Of a stretch of DNA of 64,000 bases, positions 53,599 to 64,000 are shown one piece after another. Position numbers and translations under genes: made by a program. The stretch is taken from positions 1-64,000 of the forward strand of contig NZ_FMBC01000025.1 in NCBI RefSeq assembly GCF_900094795.1. Reading direction: 5' to 3'. The notes beneath the pieces were generated by a model, which was given only the letters and a program-made list of their open reading frames with translations, was not told the DNA's origin and made no database searches. This DNA is from Kosakonia oryziphila (GTDB lineage Bacteria > Pseudomonadota > Gammaproteobacteria > Enterobacterales > Enterobacteriaceae). Every line of letters starts with the position of its first letter. Position 1 is the stretch's first letter.

Positions 53599-53745
53599 TT
53601 ACTGCTGAGCTTTGCTTGCTGCGCCAGAGATAGCGCTGCCGCCTTCAGAGATATCCTGACCGACGCCTCGCGTGGTGTTACACGCCGTCAGAACGGATGA
53701 AAGAACTAATACAGAAAAGATCGCAACAATTGTCTTCTTAACCAT
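53599..53745 (-). CDS. ecnB: Entericidin B lipoprotein
   Basis: The 48-residue lipoprotein starts [20 protein letters not shown], with lipobox LTAC (C22). The mature peptide is [20 protein letters not shown] then ASKAQQ, matching E. coli EcnB. EcnB is the bacteriolytic member of the pair, expressed in stationary phase via sigma-S. It is separated from ecnA by 106 bases. Confidence 0.93.
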   Translation of the reverse strand: MVKKTIVAIFSVLVLSSVLTACNTTRGVGQDISEGGSAISGAASKAQQ

Positions 53746-53851
53746 AATATCTTCCTTATGTGACCAATATTATTTGTGCATAGCCACTTAAGCATAGACA
53801 AAATTCCGCAATGAGACCGGAACGGGAAGATTTTTAAGAAGATGTGAAGTT

Positions 53852-53986
53852 TTAGCTGACCGAGTGAGAAATAGCGTGACCCAGGCTCTGAATGTCTTCA
53901 CCGACGCCACGCGCCGTATTGCAGCCCGACAGCAAAGCGCCGCTGATAAGCATAAGTGAAAGGATTTTGGTAAGGCGTTTCATCAT
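53852..53986 (-). CDS. ecnA: Entericidin A lipoprotein (antidote)
   Basis: The 44-residue lipoprotein starts MMKRLTKILSLMLISGALLS, with lipobox LSGC (C22). The mature peptide is NTARGVGEDIQSLGHAISHS then VS. It matches E. coli EcnA (41 residues) and the shared NT-x-RGVG core with EcnB. It is the proposed antagonist of EcnB. The first of two adjacent ATG codons is used here. Confidence 0.92.
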   Translation of the reverse strand: MMKRLTKILSLMLISGALLSGCNTARGVGEDIQSLGHAISHSVS

Positions 53987-54041
53987 TCCTGCCTTGTTAT
54001 GTTCAACGGCGTAGCATGGCGCTACGCCGAAGCCGCGGATA

Positions 54042-54608
54042 TTACTTCACGCGAGATACGTATTCGCCGGAGCGGGTATCCACTTTGATAACTTCACCAA
54101 TCTGCACGAACAGCGGAACCTTAACCACTGCGCCAGTGCTCAGGGTAGCCGGTTTACCGCCGGTACCCGCAGTGTCGCCTTTCAGACCTGGATCGGTTTC
54201 AACGATTTCCAGCTCAACAAAGTTCGGCGGAGTGACGGAGATAGGCTGGCCGTTCCACAGGGTCACGATGCACTCAGCCTGATCCAGCAGCCATTTCTCA
54301 TTGTCGCCAATCGCTTTGGCGTCAGCAGAAAGCTGTTCGAAAGTTTCATTGTTCATGAAGTGCCAGAACTCACCGTCGTTGTACAGGTAAGTCAGGTTCA
54401 TATCGACAACGTCTGCACCTTCGGCAGAGTCAGTAGATTTGAAGGTTTTTTCTACGCGAGTACCGGTCAGCAGGCGACGCAGCTTAACGCGCGCAAATGC
54501 CTGGCCTTTACCTGGTTTAACGAATTCGCTGGCTTCAACCGCATAAGGTTCGCCGTCCAACATGATTTTAAGACCAGCACGAAAATCGTTGCTATAGTAA
54601 GTCGCCAT
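54042..54608 (-). CDS. efp: Elongation factor P
   Basis: The 188-residue factor relieves ribosome stalling at polyproline. It starts [21 protein letters not shown]34 in [14 protein letters not shown] is the residue that EpmB/EpmA modify with beta-lysine. The three-domain layout and the C-terminal [13 protein letters not shown] are intact. It is divergent from epmB, 41 bases apart. Confidence 0.98.
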   Translation of the reverse strand: MATYYSNDFRAGLKIMLDGEPYAVEASEFVKPGKGQAFARVKLRRLLTGTRVEKTFKSTDSAEGADVVDMNLTYLYNDGEFWHFMNNETFEQLSADAKAIGDNEKWLLDQAECIVTLWNGQPISVTPPNFVELEIVETDPGLKGDTAGTGGKPATLSTGAVVKVPLFVQIGEVIKVDTRSGEYVSRVK

Positions 54609-54649
54609 AAGGCCCTCTGAAAATTGTTAACTGGTAGCTTAGCCACAAA

Positions 54650-55678
54650 ATGGCGCATATTGTAACCCTAAATACCCCGTCCAGAGAAGATTGGTTAATG
54701 CAACTTGCCGATGTAATAACCGATCCGGACGAACTGTTACGTCTTTTAAAGATAGACACCGATGAAAATTTAACCGCAGGCCGTGAGGCAAAACGCCTGT
54801 TTCCCCTACGCGTGCCGCGATCCTTTGCCGCGCGCATGCAGCCTGGCAACCCCAACGATCCGCTGTTGCGCCAGGTGATCACCACACCGCAGGAATTTAT
54901 CGCAGCGCCGGGTTTCACCACCGATCCACTGGAAGAGCAGAGTAGCGTAGTGCCTGGATTACTGCATAAATACAGTAATCGAGCCCTGCTGCTGGTGAAA
55001 GGCGGCTGCGCTGTGAACTGCCGATACTGCTTTCGTCGCCACTTCCCCTACGCGGAAAATCAGGGCAACAAGCGTAACTGGCAAGGCGCGCTGGACTATA
55101 TTGCAGCGCATCCGGAGCTGGATGAAATCATCTTTTCCGGCGGCGATCCGCTAATGGCGAAAGATCATGAGCTGGACTGGCTGCTGGAACAGCTGGAAGC
55201 CATTCCACACATTAAACGTCTGCGTATTCACAGCCGCCTGCCGATTGTGATCCCAGCTCGCATCACCGATACGCTGGTCGCACGTTTCGCCCGTTCATCT
55301 CTGCAAATTTTGCTGGTCAATCATATTAACCACGCCCAGGAGATAGGCGATGACTTCCGCGCGGCGATGACCGCATTGCGCCAGGCGGGCGTCACTTTAC
55401 TGAATCAAAGCGTGCTGCTACGTGGTGTGAATGATAATGCGCAAACGCTGGCGGAGTTGAGTAATGCGTTATTTGATGCGGGAGTGATGCCCTACTATTT
55501 GCACGTGCTGGATAAAGTTCAGGGCGCTGCCCACTTTATAGTGAGTGATGACGAAGCGCGTTTGATTATGCGCGAGCTTCTGACGCTGGTTTCCGGCTAT
55601 ATGGTGCCGAAACTTGCCCGCGAGATTGGCGGCGAACCCAGTAAGACGCCGCTGGATCTGCAATTGCGCCAAAGCTAA
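54650..55678 (+). CDS. epmB: EF-P (R)-beta-lysine-forming lysine 2,3-aminomutase EpmB
   Basis: The 342-residue radical SAM enzyme has the cluster motif C120-x3-C124-x2-C127 in GGCAVNCRYCFRRHFPY. It has PLP/SAM segments EIIFSGGDPLMAKD and LRIHSRLPIVIPARI, and belongs to the KamA family. It converts (S)-alpha-lysine to (R)-beta-lysine for EpmA. Length equals E. coli EpmB (YjeK). Confidence 0.97.
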   Translation: MAHIVTLNTPSREDWLMQLADVITDPDELLRLLKIDTDENLTAGREAKRLFPLRVPRSFAARMQPGNPNDPLLRQVITTPQEFIAAPGFTTDPLEEQSSVVPGLLHKYSNRALLLVKGGCAVNCRYCFRRHFPYAENQGNKRNWQGALDYIAAHPELDEIIFSGGDPLMAKDHELDWLLEQLEAIPHIKRLRIHSRLPIVIPARITDTLVARFARSSLQILLVNHINHAQEIGDDFRAAMTALRQAGVTLLNQSVLLRGVNDNAQTLAELSNALFDAGVMPYYLHVLDKVQGAAHFIVSDDEARLIMRELLTLVSGYMVPKLAREIGGEPSKTPLDLQLRQS

Positions 55679-55687
55679 GGCGGAAAT

Positions 55688-55715
55688 AATGACGAGCCTT
55701 TGCAGGCTCGTCATT
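55688..55715. terminator. Hairpin between epmB and the chemoreceptor
   Basis: AATGACGAGCCT and AGGCTCGTCATT form a perfect 12-bp stem with a four-base loop, between two convergent genes. T content after it is low on both sides. Confidence 0.65.
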
Positions 55716-55720
55716 GCCGT

Positions 55721-57358
55721 TTAAAACGTCTCCCAACCATCCTGTCCCGTAGTGGCAACAGACTGTTTTGGTTGATGTATTTTCCCGATCGACTTTTTCA
55801 CTTTCTCCAGTTGTTGCCCTGGTAAGCGGAACACATCAACCAGTTGTTGCAGTTTGTTTGCCTGCTCTTCAAGGCTACCGGCAGCGGCAGAAGACTCCTG
55901 TACCAGCGCGGCGTTCTGCTGCGTGGTAGTATCCATTTCCGACATCGCCTGGGCAATCTGCGAGATACCACGGTTTTGCTCATCGGACGCAGCGGCGATC
56001 TCCTGCATTAAATCTTTAACCTGCTGCACGGAGTGTACAATGCCGCTCATCGTTTCTCCCGCCAGGTCGACCTGCCGGGAACCTTCTTCGATATAGTTAA
56101 CCGACTCATGGATCAGGGTTTCAATCTCTTTGGCTGCCTGGGCGCTACGCTGTGCCAGATTTCGCACCTCGCCTGCTACTACAGCAAAACCACGCCCCTG
56201 CTCGCCCGCTCTGGCTGCTTCAACGGCTGCGTTAAGTGCCAGGATGTTGGTTTGAAAGGCAATGCCATTAATCACAGAGGTGATTTCGGAAATGCGCTTC
56301 GAGCTTTCGATAATATCCTTCATGCGATTCACCGCCACACTCACAACGGTGCCGCCTTTTTCCGCCGTATCTGACGCTGTCGTGGCTAACTGACTGGCCT
56401 GATGCGCATTCTGTGCGTTCTGTTTCACCGTCGAACTCAACTCTTCCATGCTCGCCGCCGTTTCCACCACGGCGGCCGATTGCTGTTCGGTACGAGCAGA
56501 AAGTTCATTATTACCGAGGGCAATCTCATTGGCGGCGGTATTCACCGAACTGGAAGCGCTGCGCACCATGGTCAGTGATTCCGCGACCCGTCCAATCAGC
56601 AGGTTGAATGCCCCAACAGCCTGGCCAATCTCGTCCAGACGCCCCGTTGGTAATGCATGGCTGAGATCCAGTTTTTCGCTGATGCTGACCATCCCGTCTT
56701 TCATCTCATTCAGACGACGTTTGATATTCAACACAGTGAATAAACCAAACAGCCCCAGAATAAGCGTTGCCGCCAGCGTGGCAACCAGAGATAACGTCAT
56801 TGAGCGAGAAATCAACAAACTATTATTACTGTTGGCCGCAGTCACCAGCGAGGTGTTATAAGCAATTTGATCGTCAAAATCACTGACCAATTGAGTGATA
56901 CTACTCGCAACCAATCCCCCAGAGTGCATGGCTTTAACGACACCATCACGGTCGTTAACACCTGATATTTTAAAATATTGATCCATCACCGTGCGGAATT
57001 TTTCTAAATCACCTAACGTTTTATTCGTCAAATCAAGATCATGCTGATCGGAAACAAGTTCTTTCAAATAATGTTGATGCAGGGCGTATAATTCATCATA
57101 TATTTTTAACGCTTTTTGTTGTACTTCATTCATACCAGCAGCGTCTTGCATCAGACCGTGTAGATAAAGCTGGCTACGGATGCTGGTGACCTGTAGCATC
57201 TCTCTGTTCATGGTGTCAAGGCTCGGCAAGATATTTACCTGAAAATAATCCTGCGCGTTACCAATTTTCGATAACGAAAAAACAGCGATAAGGTTTGTTC
57301 CAATCAAACTCAAGATTAATAACGAAAATGCAAGCAATAGCTTTTTTGTAATATTCAT
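55721..57358 (-). CDS. Methyl-accepting chemotaxis protein with C-terminal GWETF
   Basis: The 545-residue receptor is of the Tar/Tsr type. There is a first membrane helix at about residues 6-30 (KLLLAFSLLILSLIGTNLIA), a four-helix-bundle-type periplasmic region of about 155 residues, and a second helix at about 190-212, then HAMP. The signalling tip reads GIAFQTNILALNAAVEAARA then GEQGRGFAVVAGEVRNLAQR. It ends QDGWETF; the last five residues resemble the NWETF CheR/CheB tether, so it should be a high-abundance-type, fully adaptable receptor. I chose MNITKKLLLAFSL as start. It occupies the E. coli yjeJ position; ligand unknown. Confidence 0.93.
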   Translation of the reverse strand: MNITKKLLLAFSLLILSLIGTNLIAVFSLSKIGNAQDYFQVNILPSLDTMNREMLQVTSIRSQLYLHGLMQDAAGMNEVQQKALKIYDELYALHQHYLKELVSDQHDLDLTNKTLGDLEKFRTVMDQYFKISGVNDRDGVVKAMHSGGLVASSITQLVSDFDDQIAYNTSLVTAANSNNSLLISRSMTLSLVATLAATLILGLFGLFTVLNIKRRLNEMKDGMVSISEKLDLSHALPTGRLDEIGQAVGAFNLLIGRVAESLTMVRSASSSVNTAANEIALGNNELSARTEQQSAAVVETAASMEELSSTVKQNAQNAHQASQLATTASDTAEKGGTVVSVAVNRMKDIIESSKRISEITSVINGIAFQTNILALNAAVEAARAGEQGRGFAVVAGEVRNLAQRSAQAAKEIETLIHESVNYIEEGSRQVDLAGETMSGIVHSVQQVKDLMQEIAAASDEQNRGISQIAQAMSEMDTTTQQNAALVQESSAAAGSLEEQANKLQQLVDVFRLPGQQLEKVKKSIGKIHQPKQSVATTGQDGWETF

Positions 57359-57433
57359 CGACTCTCCGACCCTCTTCACAACCGCCAAAAGCACTCTATT
57401 TTAAAGTCCTTTTATTTTTGCGTCCTGCCAACA

Positions 57434-57460
57434 ATATCGACAATAAAACCGCATACTTTA
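57434..57460 (-). promoter_or_regulatory. Sigma-28 (FliA) promoter of the second chemoreceptor
   Basis: On the minus strand TAAAGTAT, 11 bases, then GTCGATAT, against consensus TAAAGTTT-N11-GCCGATAA: 13 of 16 defined positions match with exact spacing. It lies about 75 bases before the start codon. Confidence 0.8.
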
Positions 57461-57606
57461 GTGATCGCGGTATCTTCTTCGCAAAGAAACAGGAAATATT
57501 GTTTAATATTAATAAAACTTAACATTCAAAACGGATTAAATGACAACACTTATGAAAAAAGGGTCAGGAGAAGTGGAATAAATAATGGAATGAATCGATT
57601 AACAGA

Positions 57607-57628
57607 CTCCCGCCAGCATGAGCGGGAG
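57607..57628 (-). terminator. Hairpin downstream of yjeI
   Basis: CTCCCGC and GCGGGAG form a 7-bp stem, 15 bases beyond the yjeI stop. The tail is only moderately T-rich. Confidence 0.55.
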
Positions 57629-57642
57629 CCCCCGGCAACAAC

Positions 57643-57999
57643 TTAGTTAGGGCATTTATAGACCTGCGCATTCATTTCGCTGGCGGTCGGGACAAAACTG
57701 GATAAGAAACCCTGTGTCGGGCTGGAAACGTTATAAAGAACGTTGCCGCCCATCGCCGCCGCCTGGTTGCGCAACGCATTCGCCGCAGCGCGCATTGAGC
57801 CACCCTCTTCACCATGCTGGCCAGAGAGCCAGTTGCTCTGCGAGCCGGTGGCGGTGCCAAGATACTGGCACTGTGCACCCGGTTTATCTTCCACAAAGCG
57901 TACGCCTTGCCCTGCGGCGCTTAGTTCACTACTACTGCTGCTGCAACCCGCTAACAGCAGCACACCGCCCATAATCCCAGCCAAACGTTTTACGTACAT
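57643..57999 (-). CDS. yjeI: DUF4156 lipoprotein YjeI
   Basis: The 118-residue product has a lipoprotein signal (MYVKRLAGIMGGVLLLAGCS, lipobox LAGC). The mature part contains GTATGSQSNWLSGQHGEEGG and ends MNAQVYKCPN, matching E. coli YjeI (117). Function is unknown. The ATG at 57999 follows GGGGAATAA; an ATG four codons upstream is possible. Confidence 0.92.
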   Translation of the reverse strand: MYVKRLAGIMGGVLLLAGCSSSSSELSAAGQGVRFVEDKPGAQCQYLGTATGSQSNWLSGQHGEEGGSMRAAANALRNQAAAMGGNVLYNVSSPTQGFLSSFVPTASEMNAQVYKCPN

Positions 58000-58017
58000 G
58001 TTATTCCCCATAATCAA

Positions 58018-58640
58018 TGAGCTGGACGCATGCCGCCCGTGTGTAAACCTTATACTAAAAAGATGACTAAAAGAAAAACATACTCAGCATAAGCCGCACA
58101 AATCGCGGAAAATAATTGCAGCAAAAGCGATCGCAGACGGTAAGACTGAAGAAGTAACAATGCTGACAGGCTTTCTGACTGGCGGCGCTTCAACGTAGCC
58201 GTGCTGGTTGAGGTTTACGTTTCCCACACAGTGTTGCGCCTTTTTCTCACCGCCAGCGCTTATCGCCTCAAACAGAACCCGGAGATGAATACAGCGTGTT
58301 GAGTGATTATATATCAACCAATAATTGACAATAAAATAATATGCCTGGTAACGAAGAAAAAAATAACAAGCACATCGTCTGAACCTGCAAACCGTAGCAT
58401 GTTAAAAACATCGTCCTCATAATAATCCGATTAACCCATCGGTACAGGAAAATCATTGATAATATATACTAAAAAGACAACCTGACATCATCTTAATAAT
58501 TACTTGAACAGAACTATCAATAAAATATTGATTAAAACCAGAACACCACCATTGCAATACTTTATGATAACTAAGATTATTAACTAATTCATTAGCGCAG
58601 GATAACTAAAACCATAATAAGTATCATTACACAAGGTACA
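58018..58640. other. AT-rich noncoding stretch upstream of yjeI
   Basis: About 620 bases. The first part should hold the yjeI promoter. A 77-codon minus-strand frame at 58084-58317 (MIYNHSTRCIHLRVLFEAIS…) has no recognisable motif and no good ribosome-binding site; I do not call it a gene. From 58300 onward the DNA is strongly AT-rich, like decayed foreign sequence. Confidence 0.5.
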
Positions 58641-58643
58641 GCT

Positions 58644-58860
58644 ATGATACTTCTCATTAATTGCAAAATTCACACCAGACTCACCGATGACATTATCTGG
58701 AATAATTAAGTTAAAAGGGAGAGAAGCCATTTAACGCTGACTCGAACCAGCAGTAGATTGTTGACCTTCTCATTGAGAATAAAGGAAAAACCTTAACATA
58801 CGATGATATCTTGAAAGCAGATCAGTGTAAAGATGGCCAGCATTTATCAAATAATATTTC
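58644..58860 (+). pseudogene. Decayed winged-helix (ToxR/CadC-type) regulator
   Basis: Three consecutive fragments fit the N-terminal DNA-binding domain of membrane-anchored winged-helix regulators. MILLINCKIHTRLTDDIIWN is the first strand region, then a TAA stop. LTLTRTSSRLL follows in the same frame as the wing/helix start. After a frame change come LIENKGKTLTYDDILKADQC and KDG (the LL-x-x-x-x-G-x-x-x-x-r-d-d-I-L pattern). At least one stop and one frameshift break it. Beyond about 58860 no homology can be followed. Confidence 0.5.
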
Positions 58861-59087
58861 GAATAAAATATTTTGCTGTCACTTAGAATGTGATCTAATT
58901 TCTGATTAGGTATTCAAGTTATTAAAAAATTCCCAGAACACGATTTTTTCTTAGCACGAATATAGATATTGTTGTCAATAAAGGATTAGCCAATAATAGA
59001 GCAAAGGCAGACGCACCGCGAATATGCAGAAACGGTAAAATACTTAGCGTTGTCGATATAGTTTGATGCGCATTCATGGGCAAAGCA
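58861..59087. other. AT-rich noncoding stretch before the groEL terminator
   Basis: I see no gene here. The sequence continues the decayed AT-rich DNA and contains a poorly conserved inverted AT repeat around 58860-58880. Confidence 0.5.
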
Positions 59088-59114
59088 GAAAAAAAGAGCG
59101 GGCAATGCCCGCTC
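59088..59114 (-). terminator. groESL terminator
   Basis: GAGCGGGCA and TGCCCGCTC form a 9-bp stem. The minus-strand tail is seven T, about 55 bases beyond groEL. Confidence 0.88.
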
Positions 59115-59168
59115 CTTTATTTTTGTTGAACCCGCGACAGGTCGCCCTGTTCGCGCGTCCGGCAGCAA

Positions 59169-60836
<1,668 letters not shown>

Positions 60837-60854
60837 TCAGGTTCGCGCGCGTTG

Positions 60855-61316
<462 letters not shown>

Positions 61317-61400
61317 CTATTGCTGGCAGACGCTGGCGCAGCCATAAGTAAAACCGATTGTGATAACATCAGTGCACCTGATGACCAACAGACAACGACA

Positions 61401-62657
61401 ATGAGTGAATTAAAACAGGAGCTGGGGCTGGCGCAGGGCATTGGGTTGTTATCAACATCTTTGCTCGGCACTGGTGTATTCGCCGTACCCGCGCTGGCAG
61501 CGCTGGCGGCAGGCGACAGCAGCCTGTGGGCATGGCCGGTGCTCATTTTACTGGTATTCCCGGTGGCGATTGTGTTTGCGTTACTTGGCCGTCATTTCCC
61601 CAGCGCGGGTGGCGTCGCCCACTTTGTCGGTCTGGCGTTTGGCCCGCGGCTCGAGCGGGTCACCGGCTGGCTATTTCTCTCGGTGATCCCGGTCGGGTTA
61701 CCGGCTGCCTTGCATATTGCCGCAGGCTTCTGGCAAGGCATGTTTGGCTGGCAAGGGCCGCTATTACTCATGGCTGAGCTTGGCACGCTGATGCTGATTT
61801 GGTTTATCGGCACGCGCGGCGCAGGTTCCAGCGCTAATTTGCAGTCGCTTATCGCCGGGCTGATTGTGGCATTAATCGTCTCTATCTGGTGGCGTGGAGG
61901 CATCACCTTCCGCGATATTCCTTTCCCGCCGCTACCGCAGGTGTCGGTTTCCTTGATGTCAGCATCCCTGGCGGTAATGTTCTGGTGTTTCGTCGGTCTG
62001 GAGGCTTTCGCCCATCTGGCTTCGGAATTCAAAAACCCGGAGCGGGATTTCCCGCGTGCGCTGATGATTGGCCTACTGCTGGCGGGTTCGGTCTACTGGG
62101 CCTGTACCGTGGTAGTGCTGCACTTTGATGTCTGGCGCACGCTCAGCGCAGCGGCATCGCTTCCGGCGATCGTTGTTGAACTGTTCGGTAAACAGGCGCT
62201 ATGGATAGCCTGCATTATTGGCTATCTGGCCTGCTTCGCCAGTCTGAACATTTATATCCAGAGCTTTGCCCGGCTGGTGTGGTCGCAGGCGGCATATAAG
62301 CCCGAGAGCGCGCTGGCAAAGCTCTCTAAACGCCAGTTGCCAGTGAATGCGCTCAACGCCGTGCTGTTTTGCTGCATGGTATGCACTATCGCCATCTACG
62401 CTTTCAGCATTAATCTGGATACGCTGATTATCTACGCCAACGGAATTTTTATCATGATTTACCTGCTGTGCATGCTGGCAGGTTGCCGCTTGCTGAAGGG
62501 GCGCTATAAAGCGCTGGCGATAATCGGCAGCGCACTGTGCCTGTTACTGCTGGTAATCCCTGGCTGGAAGAGTTTGTACGCGGTGATCATGCTGGCCGCG
62601 CTGTGGCTGTTGCTGCCGAAGCGCCGCACCACAACGATCCGCCCCGTGCAGCCGTAA
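61401..62657 (+). CDS. yjeH: L-methionine/branched-chain amino acid exporter YjeH
   Basis: The 418-residue APC-superfamily exporter starts MSELKQELGLAQGIGLLSTS then LLGTGVFAVPALAALA. It has the HLASEFKNPERDFPRALMIG loop and about twelve membrane helices. E. coli YjeH (418) exports methionine and branched-chain amino acids. The start equals that of E. coli; a longer frame upstream crosses the groES promoter region. It is divergent from groESL. Confidence 0.95.
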   Translation: MSELKQELGLAQGIGLLSTSLLGTGVFAVPALAALAAGDSSLWAWPVLILLVFPVAIVFALLGRHFPSAGGVAHFVGLAFGPRLERVTGWLFLSVIPVGLPAALHIAAGFWQGMFGWQGPLLLMAELGTLMLIWFIGTRGAGSSANLQSLIAGLIVALIVSIWWRGGITFRDIPFPPLPQVSVSLMSASLAVMFWCFVGLEAFAHLASEFKNPERDFPRALMIGLLLAGSVYWACTVVVLHFDVWRTLSAAASLPAIVVELFGKQALWIACIIGYLACFASLNIYIQSFARLVWSQAAYKPESALAKLSKRQLPVNALNAVLFCCMVCTIAIYAFSINLDTLIIYANGIFIMIYLLCMLAGCRLLKGRYKALAIIGSALCLLLLVIPGWKSLYAVIMLAALWLLLPKRRTTTIRPVQP

Positions 62658-62745
62658 AAAAGCCCGGCGGCCTTCGAAAAGACCTCACCGTGAGGACAGA
62701 AACCGTCCACCGGACGTGGTCACTCCAGGGTGCCGGGTATCAACG

Positions 62746-63216
62746 TTAGTGGTCGTCTTTATTGTCCAGCCGATTACGCTGATCGTCTTTGCGCTGATAC
62801 TCGCCTTCAAATGTCTGGCCCGTATCTCCTCCCGTCGAAAAGCCGTCGCCCGACATCCGCGAAAAGCGCAGATGCGGCATTAGCTTCAGCGTCAGGTGTT
62901 TTTGCACTGGCGGCAACAGCAGCAGCAGGCCGAGGAAGTCGGTAAAAAACCCCGGCAGCACCAGCAACAGACCAGAAATGATCAGCGATACGCTTTTGAT
63001 CATCTCCGCTGCCGGGCTTTCACCTGCCGCCATTTTTTGCTGCATCAACATGAAATTCTTAAAGCCCTGGTTACGCACCAGCGACATACCAATCACTGAG
63101 GTAAAGAGCACGAGGATGAGCGTCATCAGGACGCCAAAAACATGAGCAACCTGAATAAAAATCGATATCTCGATGTAGACGTATAAGAAAAAAGCAACAA
63201 ACGGTATCCAGCGCAC
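62746..63216 (-). CDS. fxsA: Membrane protein FxsA
   Basis: The 156-residue protein has hydrophobic segments at about residues 3-20 and 25-45 (FGVLMTLILVLFTSVIGMSL), and a longer one at 75-105 (LIISGLLLVLPGFFTDFLGL). The C-terminus is polar and charged. The GTG start at 63216 (MRWIPFVAFFLYVYIEISIF) follows AGGAG and matches E. coli. FxsA suppresses F-plasmid exclusion of phage T7 when overproduced. A terminator lies immediately before the ribosome-binding site. Confidence 0.93.
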   Translation of the reverse strand: MRWIPFVAFFLYVYIEISIFIQVAHVFGVLMTLILVLFTSVIGMSLVRNQGFKNFMLMQQKMAAGESPAAEMIKSVSLIISGLLLVLPGFFTDFLGLLLLLPPVQKHLTLKLMPHLRFSRMSGDGFSTGGDTGQTFEGEYQRKDDQRNRLDNKDDH

Positions 63217-63228
63217 TGGCTTCTCCTG

Positions 63229-63257
63229 TGAAAAAAACAGACGCCCTGTGGCGTCTG
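63229..63257 (-). terminator. Intrinsic terminator in the fxsA leader
   Basis: ACAGACGCC and GGCGTCTGT form a 9-bp stem with a four-base loop. Its minus-strand tail is seven T, and the AGGAG of fxsA begins only a few bases further on. It would end any transcript entering from upstream before fxsA is translated. Confidence 0.8.
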
Positions 63258-63554
63258 TCAGTAAGGGTTTGCGAATCGCATAATCCTGAGATGGCGGCAG
63301 ATCGAAAAAATTCAATTTCCATCGCGATGTAAAGTTTTGTCTGTTACGAAGCGGTGACACATTTCACATATTATTAATAATGATGCATTCGCGAGGATAA
63401 TAAGTGATCGAGATTACGGCATTTGGCCATACCCAGCATATAATCTCGGGCATCCGACCGATTAAGGGCATAATCGTCGGTCGAAAAAGACACATATCCA
63501 CATAAATACTATGTGTTTGGTGTATTCATTCGTAGCTTGCAAAAGAAGGTTCAC
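63258..63554. promoter_or_regulatory. aspA-fxsA divergent control region
   Basis: About 300 bases between the fxsA leader terminator and aspA. In E. coli aspA is activated by CRP and FNR, but I do not see an unambiguous match for either here. The fxsA promoter must also lie here, upstream of the terminator. Confidence 0.45.
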
Positions 63555-64000
63555 ATGTTAAACAACATTCGTATCGAAGAAGATTTGTTAGGTACCAGGG
63601 AAGTGCCAGCGGATGCCTATTATGGCGTGCATACTCTGAGAGCGATTGAAAACTTTTATATCAGCAACAGCAAAATCAGCGACATCCCTGAATTTGTCCG
63701 TGGCATGGTAATGGTAAAAAAAGCGGCAGCTCTGGCGAACAAAGAACTGCAAACTATTCCTAAAAATATCGCGAACGCTATCGTTGCCGCATGTGATGAA
63801 GTCCTGAACAAGGGCAAATGCATGGATCAATTCCCGATAGACGTTTATCAGGGCGGCGCGGGTACGTCCGTCAACATGAACACCAACGAAGTGCTGGCCA
63901 ATATCGGGCTTGAGCTGATGGGCCACCAGAAAGGCGACTACCAGTTCCTCAACCCGAACGATCATGTTAACAAATGCCAGTCCACGAACGATGCCTACCC
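63555..64000 (+). CDS. aspA: Aspartate ammonia-lyase (5' part, cut by window edge)
   Basis: 149 residues of about 478 are visible. The enzyme converts L-aspartate to fumarate and ammonia. It starts [20 protein letters not shown] after GAAGGTT and contains [17 protein letters not shown] and [16 protein letters not shown], the first two conserved regions of the fumarase/aspartase superfamily. With frdABCD in this window it supplies fumarate for anaerobic respiration. Confidence 0.97.
   Translation, partial: MLNNIRIEEDLLGTREVPADAYYGVHTLRAIENFYISNSKISDIPEFVRGMVMVKKAAALANKELQTIPKNIANAIVAACDEVLNKGKCMDQFPIDVYQGGAGTSVNMNTNEVLANIGLELMGHQKGDYQFLNPNDHVNKCQSTNDAY

Noticed and set aside
58084-58317. 77-codon minus-strand frame upstream of yjeI
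   Set aside because: No recognisable motif, signal peptide or good ribosome-binding site, and it lies in decayed DNA.
63400-63520. CRP site before aspA
   Set aside because: AAGTGATCGAGATTACGG is only a partial match, not strong enough to call.

Overview
The window is chromosomal DNA from a motile member of the Enterobacteriaceae. Almost every core gene reads as a close relative of an Escherichia coli gene, and the order matches the E. coli cycA-to-aspA interval (written here in reverse). Several points argue against E. coli itself. A LuxR-type gene that fits ecnR lies beside the entericidins, ampC is absent between frdD and blc, yjeM/yjeN/yjeO, yjfI-yjfM/yjfC and yjeJ are missing, and extra chemoreceptor and transporter genes are present. 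I infer a Citrobacter-like organism (probably not of the freundii type, which carries ampC here) or a near relative. The species assignment is inference from gene content only.

Layout. 1-350: broken end of an IS1182-type insertion sequence. 382-1788: cycA. 1789-3922: accessory gap with an orphan DUF2778/Tlde1-like peptidoglycan-targeting effector, its putative membrane immunity protein, and the C-terminal remnant of a phage integrase. 3923-7815: fklB, ytfB, a decayed transporter, an ERIC element, and the ribosomal operon rpsF-priB-rpsR-rplI with its S6:S18 leader. 7816-9431: yjfY and an MFS transporter. 9531-16252: the complete L-ascorbate regulon (ulaABCDEF, ulaG, ulaR). 16253-23093: yjfP, bsmA, yjfN, an extra chemoreceptor, aidB and an MHS-family transporter. 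23165-40377: the long minus-strand chain nnr-tsaE-amiB-mutL-miaA-hfq-hflX-hflK-hflC-yjeT-purA-nsrR-rnr-rlmB, with queG divergent from nnr. 40647-41020: three tandem tRNA-Gly genes. 41273-47390: orn, rsgA, psd, mscM. 47443-52020: epmA and frdABCD. 52021-55678: broken blc, gdx with a guanidine-II riboswitch, ecnR, ecnB, ecnA, efp, epmB. 55721-58000: second chemoreceptor and yjeI. 58000-59165: decayed AT-rich DNA containing a winged-helix pseudogene. 59169-64000: groEL, groES, yjeH, fxsA and the start of aspA.

How the genes work together. The ula genes take up, phosphorylate and convert ascorbate to D-xylulose-5-P, under UlaR. epmA, epmB and efp together make beta-lysylated EF-P. aspA and frdABCD form the anaerobic aspartate-to-fumarate-to-succinate branch. 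The hfq region combines RNA chaperone, tRNA modification, mismatch repair, cell-wall amidase and FtsH-regulator genes. Both chemoreceptors have a good sigma-28 (FliA) promoter match, so they look like active members of the flagellar regulon inserted into otherwise conserved chromosome.

Most of the window is conserved core genome. The less ordinary material is the effector/immunity pair at 2356-3157, the two FliA-controlled chemoreceptors, the ampC/blc deletion scar, the decayed regulator beside groEL, and the terminator in the fxsA leader.
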